Assembly: GCF_029537235.1 (NCBI RefSeq)
Contig: NZ_CP120638.1
Location: 1,426,001 to 1,490,000, forward strand
Reading direction: 5' to 3'
DNA: 64,000 nt
From: Rhizobium sp. 32-5/1
Lineage (GTDB): Bacteria; Pseudomonadota; Alphaproteobacteria; Rhizobiales; Rhizobiaceae
Made by a program: the position numbers and the translations under genes. Below, in pieces: positions 44,912 through 54,273 of this stretch. The notes beneath the pieces were generated by a model that was given only the letters and a program-made list of their open reading frames with translations, did no database searches and was not told the origin of the DNA. Within the stretch, counting starts at the first letter, position 1; every line of letters begins with the position of its first letter.

Positions 44912-45205
44912 ATGTTCGTGACCTTCCTGAAATTTGCCGAGAACCGCGCCGCCGCGCCGGAGTTCATGGCAGCGCATAACGATTGGATCGCGCAGGGCTT
45001 TGCCGATGGTGCGTTCCTCTGCGTCGGCTCACTTCTGCCCGCTGCCGGCGGGGCTATCCTCGCCAATGGGGAAAGCCGGGCCGATCACGATGCGCGTATC
45101 GTCGCCGACCCGTTCGTTGTTCAGGGCATCGTGACCGCTGAAACCTACGAGATCGACCCAAAACGCACTGTTGCCGCGCTGGATTTCGTGAAGATGCCAG
45201 CATGA
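44912..45205 (+). CDS. YciI-family protein
   Basis: This 97-aa YciI-like ferredoxin-fold protein has the N-terminal strand FVTFLKFAENRAAAPEFMAAHNDWIAQGFADG with the conserved His-Asp dyad region, LCVGSLLPAAGGAILAN, and the C-terminal DPFVVQGIVTAETYEI. Some family members are hydrolases or dehydrochlorinases with a catalytic His/Asp; most are uncharacterised. It overlaps the tag start by four bases (ATGA), so all three genes appear to form one operon under TetR. Confidence 0.83.
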   Translation: MFVTFLKFAENRAAAPEFMAAHNDWIAQGFADGAFLCVGSLLPAAGGAILANGESRADHDARIVADPFVVQGIVTAETYEIDPKRTVAALDFVKMPA

Positions 45206-45834
45206 GTGGAACCGTTCCCGGCCCGGATGGCCGCCCGCGTTGCCGGTGGTGCGCCGCCGCCCCGGAGTTTTTCGCCTACCATGATCGCGAATGGGGCGTC
45301 CCGGTCGTTGAAGACATACGGCTATTCGAGAAACTTTGCCTTGAAAGTTTCCAGTCGGGTTTGAGCTGACGCACCATCCTCGCCAAGCGCGAGAACTTCC
45401 GAACCGCTTTCGCTGGCTTCGATTTCCGCAAGATGGCCCTATTCGGAGAGGCCGATGTGGCGCGGCTGCTGGCGGATCCGGGCATCGTCCGCCATCGGGG
45501 AAAGATCGATGCCGTGATTAACAACGCCCGCCGTGCCTGCGACCTGGTCGTAGCCGAGGGATCACTGGCGGCGTTTGTCTGGCGGTTTGAGCCGGAAAAA
45601 GACAATGCGGAGCCGCAAAGCCGTTCAACTTCTCCAGCTTCCGAGAAGCTATCCAAGGAGCGCGCAAGCGGGGTTGGAGATCTCGTCGGCGCAACCACAG
45701 TCTATGCATTCATGCAGGCAATGGGGCTGGTCAATGACCATGTAGAGGGGTGCGCCATGCGATCCGAAGTCGAGCAAGCACGAATGAATTGCGTCGCCCC
45801 TCCTAGGGGTCGCAAAACCAACGTTCTCCGTTAG
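45202..45834 (+). pseudogene. tag: DNA-3-methyladenine glycosylase I with in-frame TGA at 45367
   Basis: This is a Tag-family base-excision glycosylase. RCRWCAAAPEFFAYHDREWGVPV holds the first zinc Cys and HDxEWG active-site Glu. ESFQSGLS is then followed by TGA where all Tag proteins have Trp (SWRTIL), and reading resumes RTILAKRENFRTAFAGFDF. Later GLVNDHVEGC keeps the zinc His and Cys. Near 45655-45685 the segment KERASGVGDLVG departs from the expected KR.F.FVG, which two compensating indels would explain. The protein removes 3-methyladenine from alkylated DNA. As written it is truncated to 55 residues; whether error or true decay cannot be told. Confidence 0.8.
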
Positions 45835-45880
45835 GTGAGGACGGAGAATGCTTCAAGAAGGTATTTCCCGCAACACAAAC
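45790..45880. terminator. Two small hairpins after tag
   Basis: CCCCTCCTAGGGG (about 45797-45809) and, 20 bases on, TTCTCCGT/ACGGAGAA arms at about 45824-45848 lie across and just after the tag stop codon. Either could end the tetR-yciI-tag transcript; neither has a T run. Confidence 0.35.
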
Positions 45881-45930
45881 CGCTCCAAACACCCATGCCA
45901 CAAGGGGATTCGGCACCAGTATCTACTAGG

Positions 45931-45976
45931 ATTCCACATCTCGGTTAGGGGCTGGGATGCCAAGGCCCCCTTTTTT
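45931..45976 (+). repeat. Copy B of the inverted element flanking tetR-yciI-tag
   Basis: ATTCCACATCTCGGTTAG, then GGGCTGGGATGCCAAGGCCCCC and a T6 run. It matches copy A (44086-44128) in opposite orientation, with the internal GGCAT/ATGCC block inverted. The GGGGC...GCCCC arms plus T run make it look like an intrinsic terminator in the plus direction, so a repeated terminator is one explanation. Confidence 0.55.
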
Positions 45977-46012
45977 ATACATATCGGAACCAGCCAGAAA
46001 CCGGACTGGTCC

Positions 46013-47287
46013 CTACTGAAACCGGTCGAGCGCCTTGTAATAGAGCCCCACCAGGGGCAGGAACCAGGGCGTGCCGAAATGGCCCGGAACCGCCGGCCAG
46101 TCGAGGCCTTTGAGCGGGTTGTGGTCCGGGCGTCCAAGCATGGCATCGGCCATCGTCATGCCAAGATGGGTGGAAAGCTGTGCGCCATGGCCGGAATAGC
46201 CCATCGCGTACCACACCCCATCCTGATAGCCTGCCCGCGGAAAACGGTCCTTGGTCATATCGACCAACCCGCCCCAGCAGTAGTCGATCTCGACCTTGGC
46301 GAGCTGCGGAAAGAGCCGAACAAGGCTTTCGCGCAGGATCGCGCCGCCCTTGGCGTCGGATCGCTGGTCGGACGTGGCCGAGAAACGCGCCCTGCCGCCG
46401 AAGATCAGCCGGTTGTCTGGCGATAGACGCCAGTAATTGCCGATATTCATCGAGTTCACACAGGTGCGGTTGCCCGGCATGGTCGCAGCGACTTCGGCAT
46501 CCGTCAACGGCCGCGTGGCGACGATGAAGCTGCCGACCGGGATGATGCGACGCCGGAAGTAGCCGAAATTCGAGCTGGTATAGGCGCCGGTGGCGACCAG
46601 AACCTGATCTGCCGTCACAATGCCCCTTGCCGTCTTCAGAACATGCCGACCGCCCGTGTGGGTATGCTCCGTAACCGCCGCCTTCTCGGCAATGACCGCA
46701 CCGCTGCGGCTGGCCGCCCCGGCCAGGCCGACAACATAACGCCCCATATGCATCATCGCGCTCTTCTTCGACAGCATGGCGCCGTGGAAGGGCGATCCGA
46801 CTTCACGCCTGAGGTCGGCGGGCGAAAGCAGCGCCGTATCGGCATCCACTTCGGCATGCACCGCCTCGAAATTCTTCGCGATGCTGTCGAAATGCACCGG
46901 CTTGGAGGCGAGCTTCAGCTTGCCGGCCCGGCGGAAATTGCAGTCGATGCCCTCCTCGGCGATGATGGCCTCCAGCGTGTCGATCGAGGCATCCAGTGCC
47001 TGGTAGAGCGCAATGGCGCGCTCCTTGCCGATCTCCGCCTTCGCCGCCAGATAGCTGTGCGCCAGACCATTGTTGAGATGGCCGCCATTGCGCCCCGACG
47101 CCCCGTAACCCACGGTTTCCGCCTCCAGCACGATCACCCTGGTCCCGGCCTTGGCAAGCTGCCGCGCCGCGCCAAGCCCGGTAAAGCCGCCGCCGATCAC
47201 CGCGACATCGTAGTGACCCTCGATCGGTCCTTCGACGGCGCCATCGAAGGCGGATGCCGTATCGTGCCAGTAGGACAGGTATTTCAT
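46013..47287 (-). CDS. FAD-dependent amine oxidoreductase (gamma-glutamylputrescine oxidase/DadA type)
   Basis: This 424-aa DAO-family flavoenzyme has the FAD ADP-binding motif DVAVIGGGFTGLGAARQLAKAG near residue 29, the second FAD region VGYGASGRNGGHLNNGL, VTADQVLVATGAYTSS, and the C-terminal YCWGGLVDMTKDRFPRAGYQDGVWYAMGYSGHGAQLSTHLG that contacts the flavin. It oxidises secondary or primary amines with release of an aldehyde or keto acid. PuuB is the nearest named relative by pattern. It is cotranscribed 14 bp after a HAD-II protein. Together with aminotransferase and gabD it suggests polyamine or amino-acid use. Confidence 0.88.
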   Translation of the reverse strand: MKYLSYWHDTASAFDGAVEGPIEGHYDVAVIGGGFTGLGAARQLAKAGTRVIVLEAETVGYGASGRNGGHLNNGLAHSYLAAKAEIGKERAIALYQALDASIDTLEAIIAEEGIDCNFRRAGKLKLASKPVHFDSIAKNFEAVHAEVDADTALLSPADLRREVGSPFHGAMLSKKSAMMHMGRYVVGLAGAASRSGAVIAEKAAVTEHTHTGGRHVLKTARGIVTADQVLVATGAYTSSNFGYFRRRIIPVGSFIVATRPLTDAEVAATMPGNRTCVNSMNIGNYWRLSPDNRLIFGGRARFSATSDQRSDAKGGAILRESLVRLFPQLAKVEIDYCWGGLVDMTKDRFPRAGYQDGVWYAMGYSGHGAQLSTHLGMTMADAMLGRPDHNPLKGLDWPAVPGHFGTPWFLPLVGLYYKALDRFQ

Positions 47288-47301
47288 GGGTTTGTCTTTC
47301 C

Positions 47302-47970
47302 TTAGAGCCCGACGACGCCAGGCAGGCCGGAGATATCGGAGATTTCGACATAACCGTAATAGGGATTGGCCGGTTCATGGCCACGGTTGACCCAGACCTT
47401 GTTCTTGATTCCAAGATCATGGGCAGACATCAGATCGTAGCGGAAGGAGGAAGAGCAGTGCAGGATGTCTTCCGGCCCGCAGCCGAGCATGTCGAACATA
47501 TACTCGAAAGCCTGGAAGCGTGGCTTGTAGGCATTCGCCTGCTCGGCCGTATAGACGGCGTGAAAGGGTGCGCCGAGCTTTTCGACATTCGACATGATCT
47601 GCGCATTCATCGCATTGGAGAGAATGACCAGCGGGATTTCCTTGGCGACCTTGGCGAGCCCGGCCGGCACATCCGCATGCGGCCCCCAGGTTGGCACCCG
47701 CTGATAGACGAACCGCGCATCTTCGTCCTTGAAGGCGACACCGTTTCGCTTGCACGCCCGCTCCAGCGAATTGTAGACGACATCGGCATAAGGCTTCCAG
47801 TCGCCGAGGATCTCGTCGAGCCGGTAGGCTGCGAAGTTCCTGATGAACTCCAACATCTTCGGTTCATCCATCCGCTGTCCGTAGAGGTCGCGCGCCGCTT
47901 CCGCCATCTGGAAATTGGTCAGGGTGCCGTAGCAGTCGAAGGTAATGTATTTCGGGTGGAAGGTCGTCAT
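47302..47970 (-). CDS. Haloacid dehalogenase type II family protein
   Basis: This 222-aa HAD-superfamily hydrolase of the L-2-haloacid dehalogenase type has the nucleophile Asp in ITFDCYGTLTNF (residue about 10), motif II Ser/Asn in LVILSNAMN, motif III Lys in EQANAYKPRFQAFEYM, and motif IV in LHCSSSFRYDLMSAHDLGIKNKVWVNRG. Genes annotated this way next to PuuB-type oxidases are common in rhizobia and are unlikely to dehalogenate; a phosphatase or hydrolase role is open. It heads the operon with the FAD oxidase. A second paralogue is at 50739. Confidence 0.85.
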   Translation of the reverse strand: MTTFHPKYITFDCYGTLTNFQMAEAARDLYGQRMDEPKMLEFIRNFAAYRLDEILGDWKPYADVVYNSLERACKRNGVAFKDEDARFVYQRVPTWGPHADVPAGLAKVAKEIPLVILSNAMNAQIMSNVEKLGAPFHAVYTAEQANAYKPRFQAFEYMFDMLGCGPEDILHCSSSFRYDLMSAHDLGIKNKVWVNRGHEPANPYYGYVEISDISGLPGVVGL

Positions 47971-48296
47971 GCGCGTCGTCCTTGATAGGCAGGGCCGTGC
48001 AGCCGGTTGCTGATGGCTAGATCATAGGTCGGCTTCCAGCGACCGCGTCGACTGAATTGCGGGATTTGAAAGCAGAAAGTTCCGTATCTGTCGGCCGGAA
48101 TGGCATTTGGTTGGGCATGGAGCACACAATCGGGTTTCGAAATCTCTTTCCAGCGACGCCTATGACCAGCTCACAGCATAAGATGCGGCGGCCACCTGCT
48201 CCTACGGCTGAAGATATCGTTGCTGGTGCTGCCTTCAGACAATCTACCGGCCCGTTGAACGCAACACTTGTATTCAGGAAATGAAGGTACCACCCC
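47971..48296. other. Divergent intergenic region, 326 bp
   Basis: This is the gap between the HAD-II operon (minus) and the tandem GNAT gene (plus). It should hold both promoters. I see no convincing -35/-10 pair, palindrome or RNA. A 75-codon open frame at 48057-48284 shows no family pattern and is not called. Confidence 0.5.
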
Positions 48297-49135
48297 ATGC
48301 AGATTTTCGACATCGCCATTGCGCCCATAGCCCTGGAGCATCTTGATGATGCCGTCCGGCTGTCGCGCCAGTCCGGCTGGCCGCATCGGCCGGAAGACTG
48401 GCGACTGGCTCTGGCACTGAGCGAAGGCTTCGTCGCGGTCACGGGCTCCGGCGAGGTTGCCGGCACGATCCTGATGACCCCTTATGGCGCAGACTGCGCA
48501 ACGATCAACATGGTGATCGTCGACGAAGGAATGCGCGGACGCGGGCTTGGACGAAGGCTGATGGACGCCGCCATGACGCTTGCCGGTGGCCGGCCACTGC
48601 GCCTTGTCGCCACGGCCGAGGGATTGCCACTTTACGAACGCCTGGGTTTTCGCAAAACGGGAACGATCGTCCAGCATCAGGGCGTTGCCGGCAGCATCGC
48701 AGCACCCGACAACACCCGGGCAGCGACCGCTGACGATCTTCCGGCCATTCTCGACCTCGACAGGCAAGCCTACGGTGCCGACCGCTCCGATCTCATTCGA
48801 AAGCTTGCTGAGATCGGCGAATATGCCGTGATCTGCCGCGAGGCGCAGGTAGCCGCATTTGCCGCTATTCGCACCTTCGGCCGCGGCGAAGTGATCGGCC
48901 CGGTCGTTGCTCCAGATCTCGAAGATGCCAAGGCACTTGCCTCGCACTTCATCAGTCGCCGGGAAGGCGCTTTCCTACGCGTCGATACCGGTGCCGGAAC
49001 TGGTCTCGCCCCTGGCTCGAAGATCAGGGCTTCGCCCATGTCGGCGGTGGCATCGCCATGGCCCGGCCCGTGACCATCCCGCCCGCCGCACCGGCGGTCA
49101 CCACCTTTACCCTTGCCAATCAAGCCCTCGGCTGA
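48297..49135 (+). CDS. Tandem GNAT-family acetyltransferase, frameshift at about 49010
   Basis: This two-domain GNAT protein of about 279 aa is paralogous to the one at 36303. It shares the SGWPHRPEDWRLALALSEGFV loop, then has NMVIVDEGMRGRGLGRRLMDAAM (acetyl-CoA motif RGxGxGR) and GLPLYERLGFRK. The second half has DDLPAILDLDRQAYGADRSDL and GEVIGPVVAPDLEDA. One C is apparently lost from the C4 run at 49009-49012; adding it continues as APWLEDQGFAHVGGGIAMARP to stop 49135. It is eight bases ahead of the aminotransferase and may be coupled to it. The acetylated substrate is probably an amine from that pathway. Confidence 0.83.
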
Positions 49136-49142
49136 CCCGGAG

Positions 49143-50524
49143 ATGACAATGTTGAACAATTCCCTCATCGAGCTTGATCGCGCTCACCTCATCCATCCGG
49201 TCGCCTCCTATCGTGGCCATGAGCAACAGGGCGTTCGGGTACTCGCCTCCGCCAAGGGGGCGACGGTGACCGACGCTTCCGGCCATCGGCTTGTCGACGG
49301 TTTTGCTGGCCTCTGGTGCGTCAATGCCGGCTACGGTCATGATTCGATCGTCGAGGCAGCCGCGCGCCAGATGCGGGACCTGCCCTATGCGACGGCCTAT
49401 TTCGGCCTGGGTTCTGAACCGGCAATCCGACTTGCTTCCGAACTCGCCGACAGGGCGCCCGGCGACCTCAAGCACATCTACTTCACCCTTGGCGGCTCGG
49501 ACGCCATCGACAGCACCATCCGCTTCATCCGCTATTACTGGATCGCCAAGGGCCAGCCGCAGCGCGACCAGTTCATCTCGATCGAGCAGGGCTATCATGG
49601 GTCTTCCACGGTCGGAGCCGGATTGACAGCCCTCCCCAATTTTCACGCCGGCTTCGGTATCCCGTTCGACTGGCAGCACAAGATTCCGTCGCCCTATCCC
49701 TACCGCAACCCGGTTGGGGAGGATGCAGCCACAATCATCGCGGCGTCGCTTGCCGCCCTGCGCACCAAGGTCGAGGCCATCGGTCCCGACCGGGTCGCGG
49801 CTTTTATGCCGAGCCGATCCAGGGTTCGGGCGGCGTCATCGTGCCGCCGAAAGGCTGGATCAAGGCCATGCGTGACCTCTGCCGGGATCTCGATATCCTT
49901 TTTGTCGCCGATGAGGTGATCACTGGCTTTGGCCGTACCGGCCCCCTGTTCGCCTGCTCGGACGACGACATCGTTCCCGATTTCATGACGACCGCCAAGG
50001 GCTTGACCTCGGGCTATGTGCCAATGGGTGCAGTTTTCATGGCGGACCATATCTATCAGGTGATTGCGGATGGCGCGGGGGCGTCCTCGGTCGGCCACGG
50101 TTATACCTATTCGGCCCACCCGGTCAGCGCCGCCGTCGGCCTCGAAGTTCTCAGGCTTTATGAAAATGGCCTTCTGGAAAACGGGGTGAAAGCCGGCGCG
50201 CGGCTGATGACCGGCCTTAAGGCGCTTCGCGATCACCCACTTGTCGGCGACGTGCGCGGTCGCGGCATGTTGGCGGCAATCGAACTGGTCTCGAGTAAGA
50301 AGACGAAAACTCCTTTGCCCGCCGAAGCGCAGCCGGCACGCCGCATATTCGACCGTGCCTGGGACAACGGGCTGGTCATCCGCGCCTTTGCCACCGGCGT
50401 GCTGGGCTATGCGCCTCCGCTCTGCTGCACCGACGAGGACATCGACGCCATTCTCGAGCGAACCGTAAAAACGCTCGACCAGACACTGGAGGATCCGGAT
50501 GTACGCCGGGTGCTGAAGGACTGA
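49143..50524 (+). CDS. Class III omega-aminotransferase, frameshift at about 49804
   Basis: This is a PLP-dependent aminotransferase of about 461 aa. VNAGYGHDSIVEAAARQM, FTLGGSDAIDSTIRFIRYYW (phosphate site) and QGYHGSSTVGAG precede the frame break. One T lost from 49802-49805 explains it, since adding it gives FYAEPIQGSGGVIVPPKGWI. The second part has LFVADEVITGFGRTG (Asp), DFMTTAKGLTSGYVPMGAV (Schiff-base Lys) and YSAHPVSAAVGLEVL. It fits the putrescine/beta-alanine/taurine:pyruvate transaminase group. It lies behind the tandem GNAT and ahead of a HAD-II gene, a peptide/opine-type importer and amine oxidases. The amino donor is unknown. Confidence 0.88.
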
Positions 50525-50738
50525 AAGGCCAGCAGGCAAGCACTCCCCGAAATATCGCGGAGCGCTGCATTTTAGAATCTTCTGCCGTGCCATGGCATCG
50601 ATTCGGCGAAAACGGTGCGATGAAGATGCCAAACTTGACGACAGCGAAGGCCCACCCCTTGAAATTGGGGCATTTGACAGGAAAGCCCCGGTAAGTTCGG
50701 GACAGGGAACAGCATAATCTTTCGCCAAGCGTACCGAA

Positions 50739-51479
50739 GTGGTGCCCTATACATTCGAAACTGGGGATCTGAAATTGACCAAGTCGCTGCCTGAATTCAA
50801 ATACATGAGTTTCGACGTCGTCGGAACGCTGATCGATTTTGAAGGCGGGCTGACCTCTTGCCTCAACGAGATCGCGTCGGAAGCGGGCGTGACCATTGAC
50901 GCCGAGGAAGCGCTGAGCCTTTATCGCTATGCCGATGATGCCGATCTTTTCCCGGATGACCTCGTCCGCGTCTACCTCGCGATTGCTCCAAAGCTCCGCC
51001 TGCCGGCTGACCGGGCCCTTGGCGAGCGCCTGCGCGATTCTGCCAAAAAATGGAAAGCCTTCCCCGACAGCGCTGAAGCCATGGCGCGGCTTGCCCGCGA
51101 CTACCGGCTCATAGCCATGACAAATGCCCGTCGCTGGGCGTTCGAGCATTTCTCAGCAGAACTCGGCAATCCCTTTCATGCCACTTTTACCGCAGACGAT
51201 ACCGGCACAGAGAAACCCGATCCGGCATTTTTCCACCAGGTCTTCAACTTCCTCTCCGGCGAAGGCGCAAGCAAGGATGATATCCTGCACGTGGCGCAGA
51301 GCCAGTATCATGACATCGGCGTCTCGCGTGACCTGGGCATGACCAATTGCTGGATCGAACGTCGCCACGCGCAGAGGGGCTATGGCGGCACGATCGAGCC
51401 GGCGGAGTTCACCAAGCCGGACTACCACTTTACCTCCATGGCCGGCCTTGCCTATGCCGCGACTGCCGCACGGAGCTGA
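50739..51479 (+). CDS. Haloacid dehalogenase type II family protein (second copy)
   Basis: This HAD-superfamily protein of up to 246 aa has nucleophile Asp in MSFDVVGTLIDFEGG, motif II in RLIAMTNARRWAFEHF (Thr-Asn), motif III Lys in GTEKPDPAFFHQVF, and motif IV ILHVAQSQYHDIGVSRDLGMTNCWIERRHAQRG. The start is uncertain: GTG 50739 gives MVPYTFET, while TTG 50775 lies shortly after GGGGAT and gives LTKSLPEFKYMSFD, closer to the usual length. It is a paralogue of the protein at 47302, and precedes the dipeptide-type importer by 80 bp. Catalytic role unknown. Confidence 0.83.
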   Translation: MVPYTFETGDLKLTKSLPEFKYMSFDVVGTLIDFEGGLTSCLNEIASEAGVTIDAEEALSLYRYADDADLFPDDLVRVYLAIAPKLRLPADRALGERLRDSAKKWKAFPDSAEAMARLARDYRLIAMTNARRWAFEHFSAELGNPFHATFTADDTGTEKPDPAFFHQVFNFLSGEGASKDDILHVAQSQYHDIGVSRDLGMTNCWIERRHAQRGYGGTIEPAEFTKPDYHFTSMAGLAYAATAARS

Positions 51480-51559
51480 CCGACGATCATCTCAACGACG
51501 AGCAAAGCCCGCGTCAAGACGGGCGGCCCGATAACCAGACGACAAAAAAGGGGAATGAC

Positions 51560-53170
51560 ATGACCGATAGAACTCTCAACTGGACCTCGTCAGACGATGC
51601 GATGGTCGAAAACGCTATTCGTCGCGGCGCCACGCGTCGTGAGCTTCTCCACATGCTGCTGGCCGGCGGCGTTGCCCTCACGGCCAGCGGTGCGATTCTC
51701 GGACGCGCCACCAGCGCTTTTGCCGCAACGCCCAAGTCGGGCGGACACCTCAAGGCGGCAGGCTGGTCGGCATCGACGGCCGACACACTCGACCCGGCCA
51801 AGGCCTCGCTGTCGACAGACTATGTGCGCTGCTGCGCGCTGTACAACCGATTGACTTTCCTTGACAAAAGCGGCGTGGCTCAGATGGAGCTCGCCGAGAG
51901 CGTAGAGAGCTCGGACGCCAAGATCTGGACGGTCAAGCTGCGCTCGGGCGTCACCTTCCATGATGGCAAGACCCTGTCGTCGCAAGACGTCGTCTTCTCG
52001 CTGATGCGGCACCTGGATCCCGATGTCGGTTCCAAGGTCAATTCGATCGCCAAGCAGATCACCAGTGTCAAGGCTGTCGACCCGCTGACGGTGGAGATCA
52101 CCCTGGCGAACCCCAATGCCGACCTTCCAACCATCCTGTCGATGCATCACTTCATGATCGTCCAGGATGGCACGACAGACTTTTCCAAGGGCATCGGCAC
52201 GGGCGCCTTCAAGCTCGAAAGCTTCGAGCCGGGCGTCAAGTCTGTCGCGGTCAAGAATCCGAACTACTTCAAGTCTGAAGGGCCATACATCGATTCCTTC
52301 GAGTATTTTGCCATCAGTGACGACAACGCGCGCGTCAATGCGCTTCTTTCGGGCGACATTCATCTGGCGGCATCCATCAAGCCCCGTTCGATGAAGCTGG
52401 TGGAAAGCCAGCCGGGCTTCGTCCTCTCGCAGACCACGTCCGGGAACTATACCAACCTCAACATGCGCCTCGACATGGAACCGGGCAACAAGGCCGATTT
52501 CGTAGCCGGCATGAAGAACCTGATCAATCGCGAGCAAATCCAGAAATCGGTCATGCGCGGCCTGGCCGAACTGGCCAGCGACCAGCCGGTTTCGCCCGCA
52601 AGCATATACTATAATGCCGAACTGAAGCCGAAGACCTACGATCCCGAAAAGGCCAAGTTCCATTTCGAAAAGGCAGGGCTGGTTGGCCAGTCCGTCCCAA
52701 TCGTCGCGTCCGATGCGGCGACTTCCTCGGTCGACATGGCCACGCTGGTTCAGCAGGCAGGAGCAGAGATCGGTATGAATTTCGACGTCCAGCGCGTGCC
52801 GTCCGACGGCTATTGGTCAAACTATTGGTTGAAGGCGCCCGTGCATTTCGGCAACATCAACCCCCGCCCCACGCCAGATATCCTGTTCTCGCTGCTCTAT
52901 TCCTCCGACGCACCGTGGAACGAAAGCCAGTACAAGTCGAAGAAGTTTGACAGCATGCTGGTCGAGGCTCGAGGTCTGCTTGACCAGGTCAAGCGCAAGG
53001 CGATCTACGACGAAATGCAGGTCATGATCTCTGAGGAAGCCGGCACCGTGATCCCGGTCTTCCTGTCCAATGTTGACGCGCTTTCAGGCAACCTGAAGGG
53101 CTTGGAAGCCAACCCGCTGGGTGGCCAGATGGGCTACGCCTTCGCGGAATATGTCTGGCTCGAGGCCTAG
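51560..53170 (+). CDS. Peptide/opine-type ABC transporter substrate-binding protein (family 5)
   Basis: This 536-aa solute-binding protein family 5 (DppA/OppA) member has an N-terminus with a twin-arginine-like leader: a polar segment, RRGATRRELLHMLLAGG, and a hydrophobic stretch ending SAFA-ATPK (near residue 59), so Tat export is possible. The mature domain has LDPAKASLSTDYVRC, LTFLDKSGVAQMELAESV, the family pattern VKLRSGVTFHDGKTLSSQDVVFSL, and C-terminal IVASDAATSSVDMA. AAGGGG precedes ATG 51560. It binds a peptide, opine or amine ligand in the periplasm. It is the first gene of a four-gene importer. Confidence 0.88.
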   Translation: MTDRTLNWTSSDDAMVENAIRRGATRRELLHMLLAGGVALTASGAILGRATSAFAATPKSGGHLKAAGWSASTADTLDPAKASLSTDYVRCCALYNRLTFLDKSGVAQMELAESVESSDAKIWTVKLRSGVTFHDGKTLSSQDVVFSLMRHLDPDVGSKVNSIAKQITSVKAVDPLTVEITLANPNADLPTILSMHHFMIVQDGTTDFSKGIGTGAFKLESFEPGVKSVAVKNPNYFKSEGPYIDSFEYFAISDDNARVNALLSGDIHLAASIKPRSMKLVESQPGFVLSQTTSGNYTNLNMRLDMEPGNKADFVAGMKNLINREQIQKSVMRGLAELASDQPVSPASIYYNAELKPKTYDPEKAKFHFEKAGLVGQSVPIVASDAATSSVDMATLVQQAGAEIGMNFDVQRVPSDGYWSNYWLKAPVHFGNINPRPTPDILFSLLYSSDAPWNESQYKSKKFDSMLVEARGLLDQVKRKAIYDEMQVMISEEAGTVIPVFLSNVDALSGNLKGLEANPLGGQMGYAFAEYVWLEA

Positions 53171-53321
53171 CAGACATTAGGAAGGGCAAGGCGTCGCAGT
53201 GGCGCCTTGCCTTCTTCATCCGCGGCCGCCCGGAGCTTGCTCGGCGAATGACCGCGCATCGGACTATCGCCCCGCGGCGTTGTCCGCCATTGTAAAACTA
53301 TGTCCAGCAGGGAGCCTCTTC

Positions 53322-54271
53322 TTGAGCACATATGTACTCAATCTTATCGCGGTTCGGCTGCTGATCGCGGCCTTGACACTCCTAATCGTGTCCTTCGCGG
53401 TGTTTTTCGCGACGGCGATGCTGCCGGGCGATACTGCGACCATCCTGCTCGGCCAGGCCGCAACACCGGAAGCCGTCGCCGGACTCCGTAGCGCCATGCA
53501 CCTTGACGATCCCGCATACCTACGTTTCCTGTGGTGGCTTGGTGGGCTCTTAAGTGGCGATCTCGGAACGTCCTACGTCAACAATGTCGCAGTTGCGGAC
53601 CTGATTGGCGGTCGCTTCGTCAATACGATGAGACTTGCCGGCATCACCGCCTTGTTCTCCGTGCCGCTTGCACTGACACTTGGCATCACCGCAGCGATGT
53701 TTCGTGGTTCGCTCTACGACCGCGCGGTGACCATCCTTACCATCGGCGTCATCTCGATTCCGGAATTCATGGTCGCAACCTCGGCTGTCCTGGTGTTTTC
53801 TGTCTACCTCAAATGGCTGCCCGCGCTTTCCTTTGCCAATGATGTCACCTCCATCTGGCAGATGCTCCAGGTCTACGCCATGCCGGTGATCAGCCTGACG
53901 TTCGTTGTCGCGGCACAGATGATCCGGATGACCCGCGCCGCCGTCATCGATACCATCAACACACCCTATGTCGAGACAGCGCTTTTGAAGGAGCTTCCCG
54001 CCCCCGCATGGTGCTACGTCACGCCTTGCCAAACGCCGTCGGCCCGATCGTCAATGCGGTCGCGCTGTCCCTGTCCTATTTGGTCGGCGGCGTGATCATC
54101 GTCGAAACCATCTTCAATTACCCCGGCATTGCCAAGCTGATGGTCGACGGGGTGGCAACCCGCGACCTGCCACTTATCCAGTCCTGCGCCATGATCTTCT
54201 GCATCGGCTATCTCAGCTTGATCACACTCGCAGACATCATTGCCATTCTTGCCAACCCGAGGCTGCGTTGA
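53322..54271 (+). CDS. Dipeptide-type ABC permease (DppB), frameshift at about 53990
   Basis: This is an inner-membrane permease of about 316 aa. Features are LIAVRLLIAALTLLIVSFAVFFA, the DppB signature MLPGDTATILLGQAATPEAVAGLRSAMHLDDP, and later spans. After TALLK the frame breaks: a lost G in AAGGAG (53988-53992) hides the EAA loop, which in the repaired frame reads KGASRPRMVLRHALPNAVGP and continues to ILANPRLR-stop. I start at TTG 53322, which follows GGGAG by seven bases; no in-frame ATG is better. It lies 151 bp after the binding-protein gene. Confidence 0.86.
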
Positions 54272-54273
54272 TC

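Noticed and set aside
47302..51479. Two HAD-II proteins as genuine haloacid dehalogenases
   Set aside because: The family name rests on fold and nucleophile motif only; the setting among amine oxidases and aminotransferases gives no reason to expect halogenated substrates.
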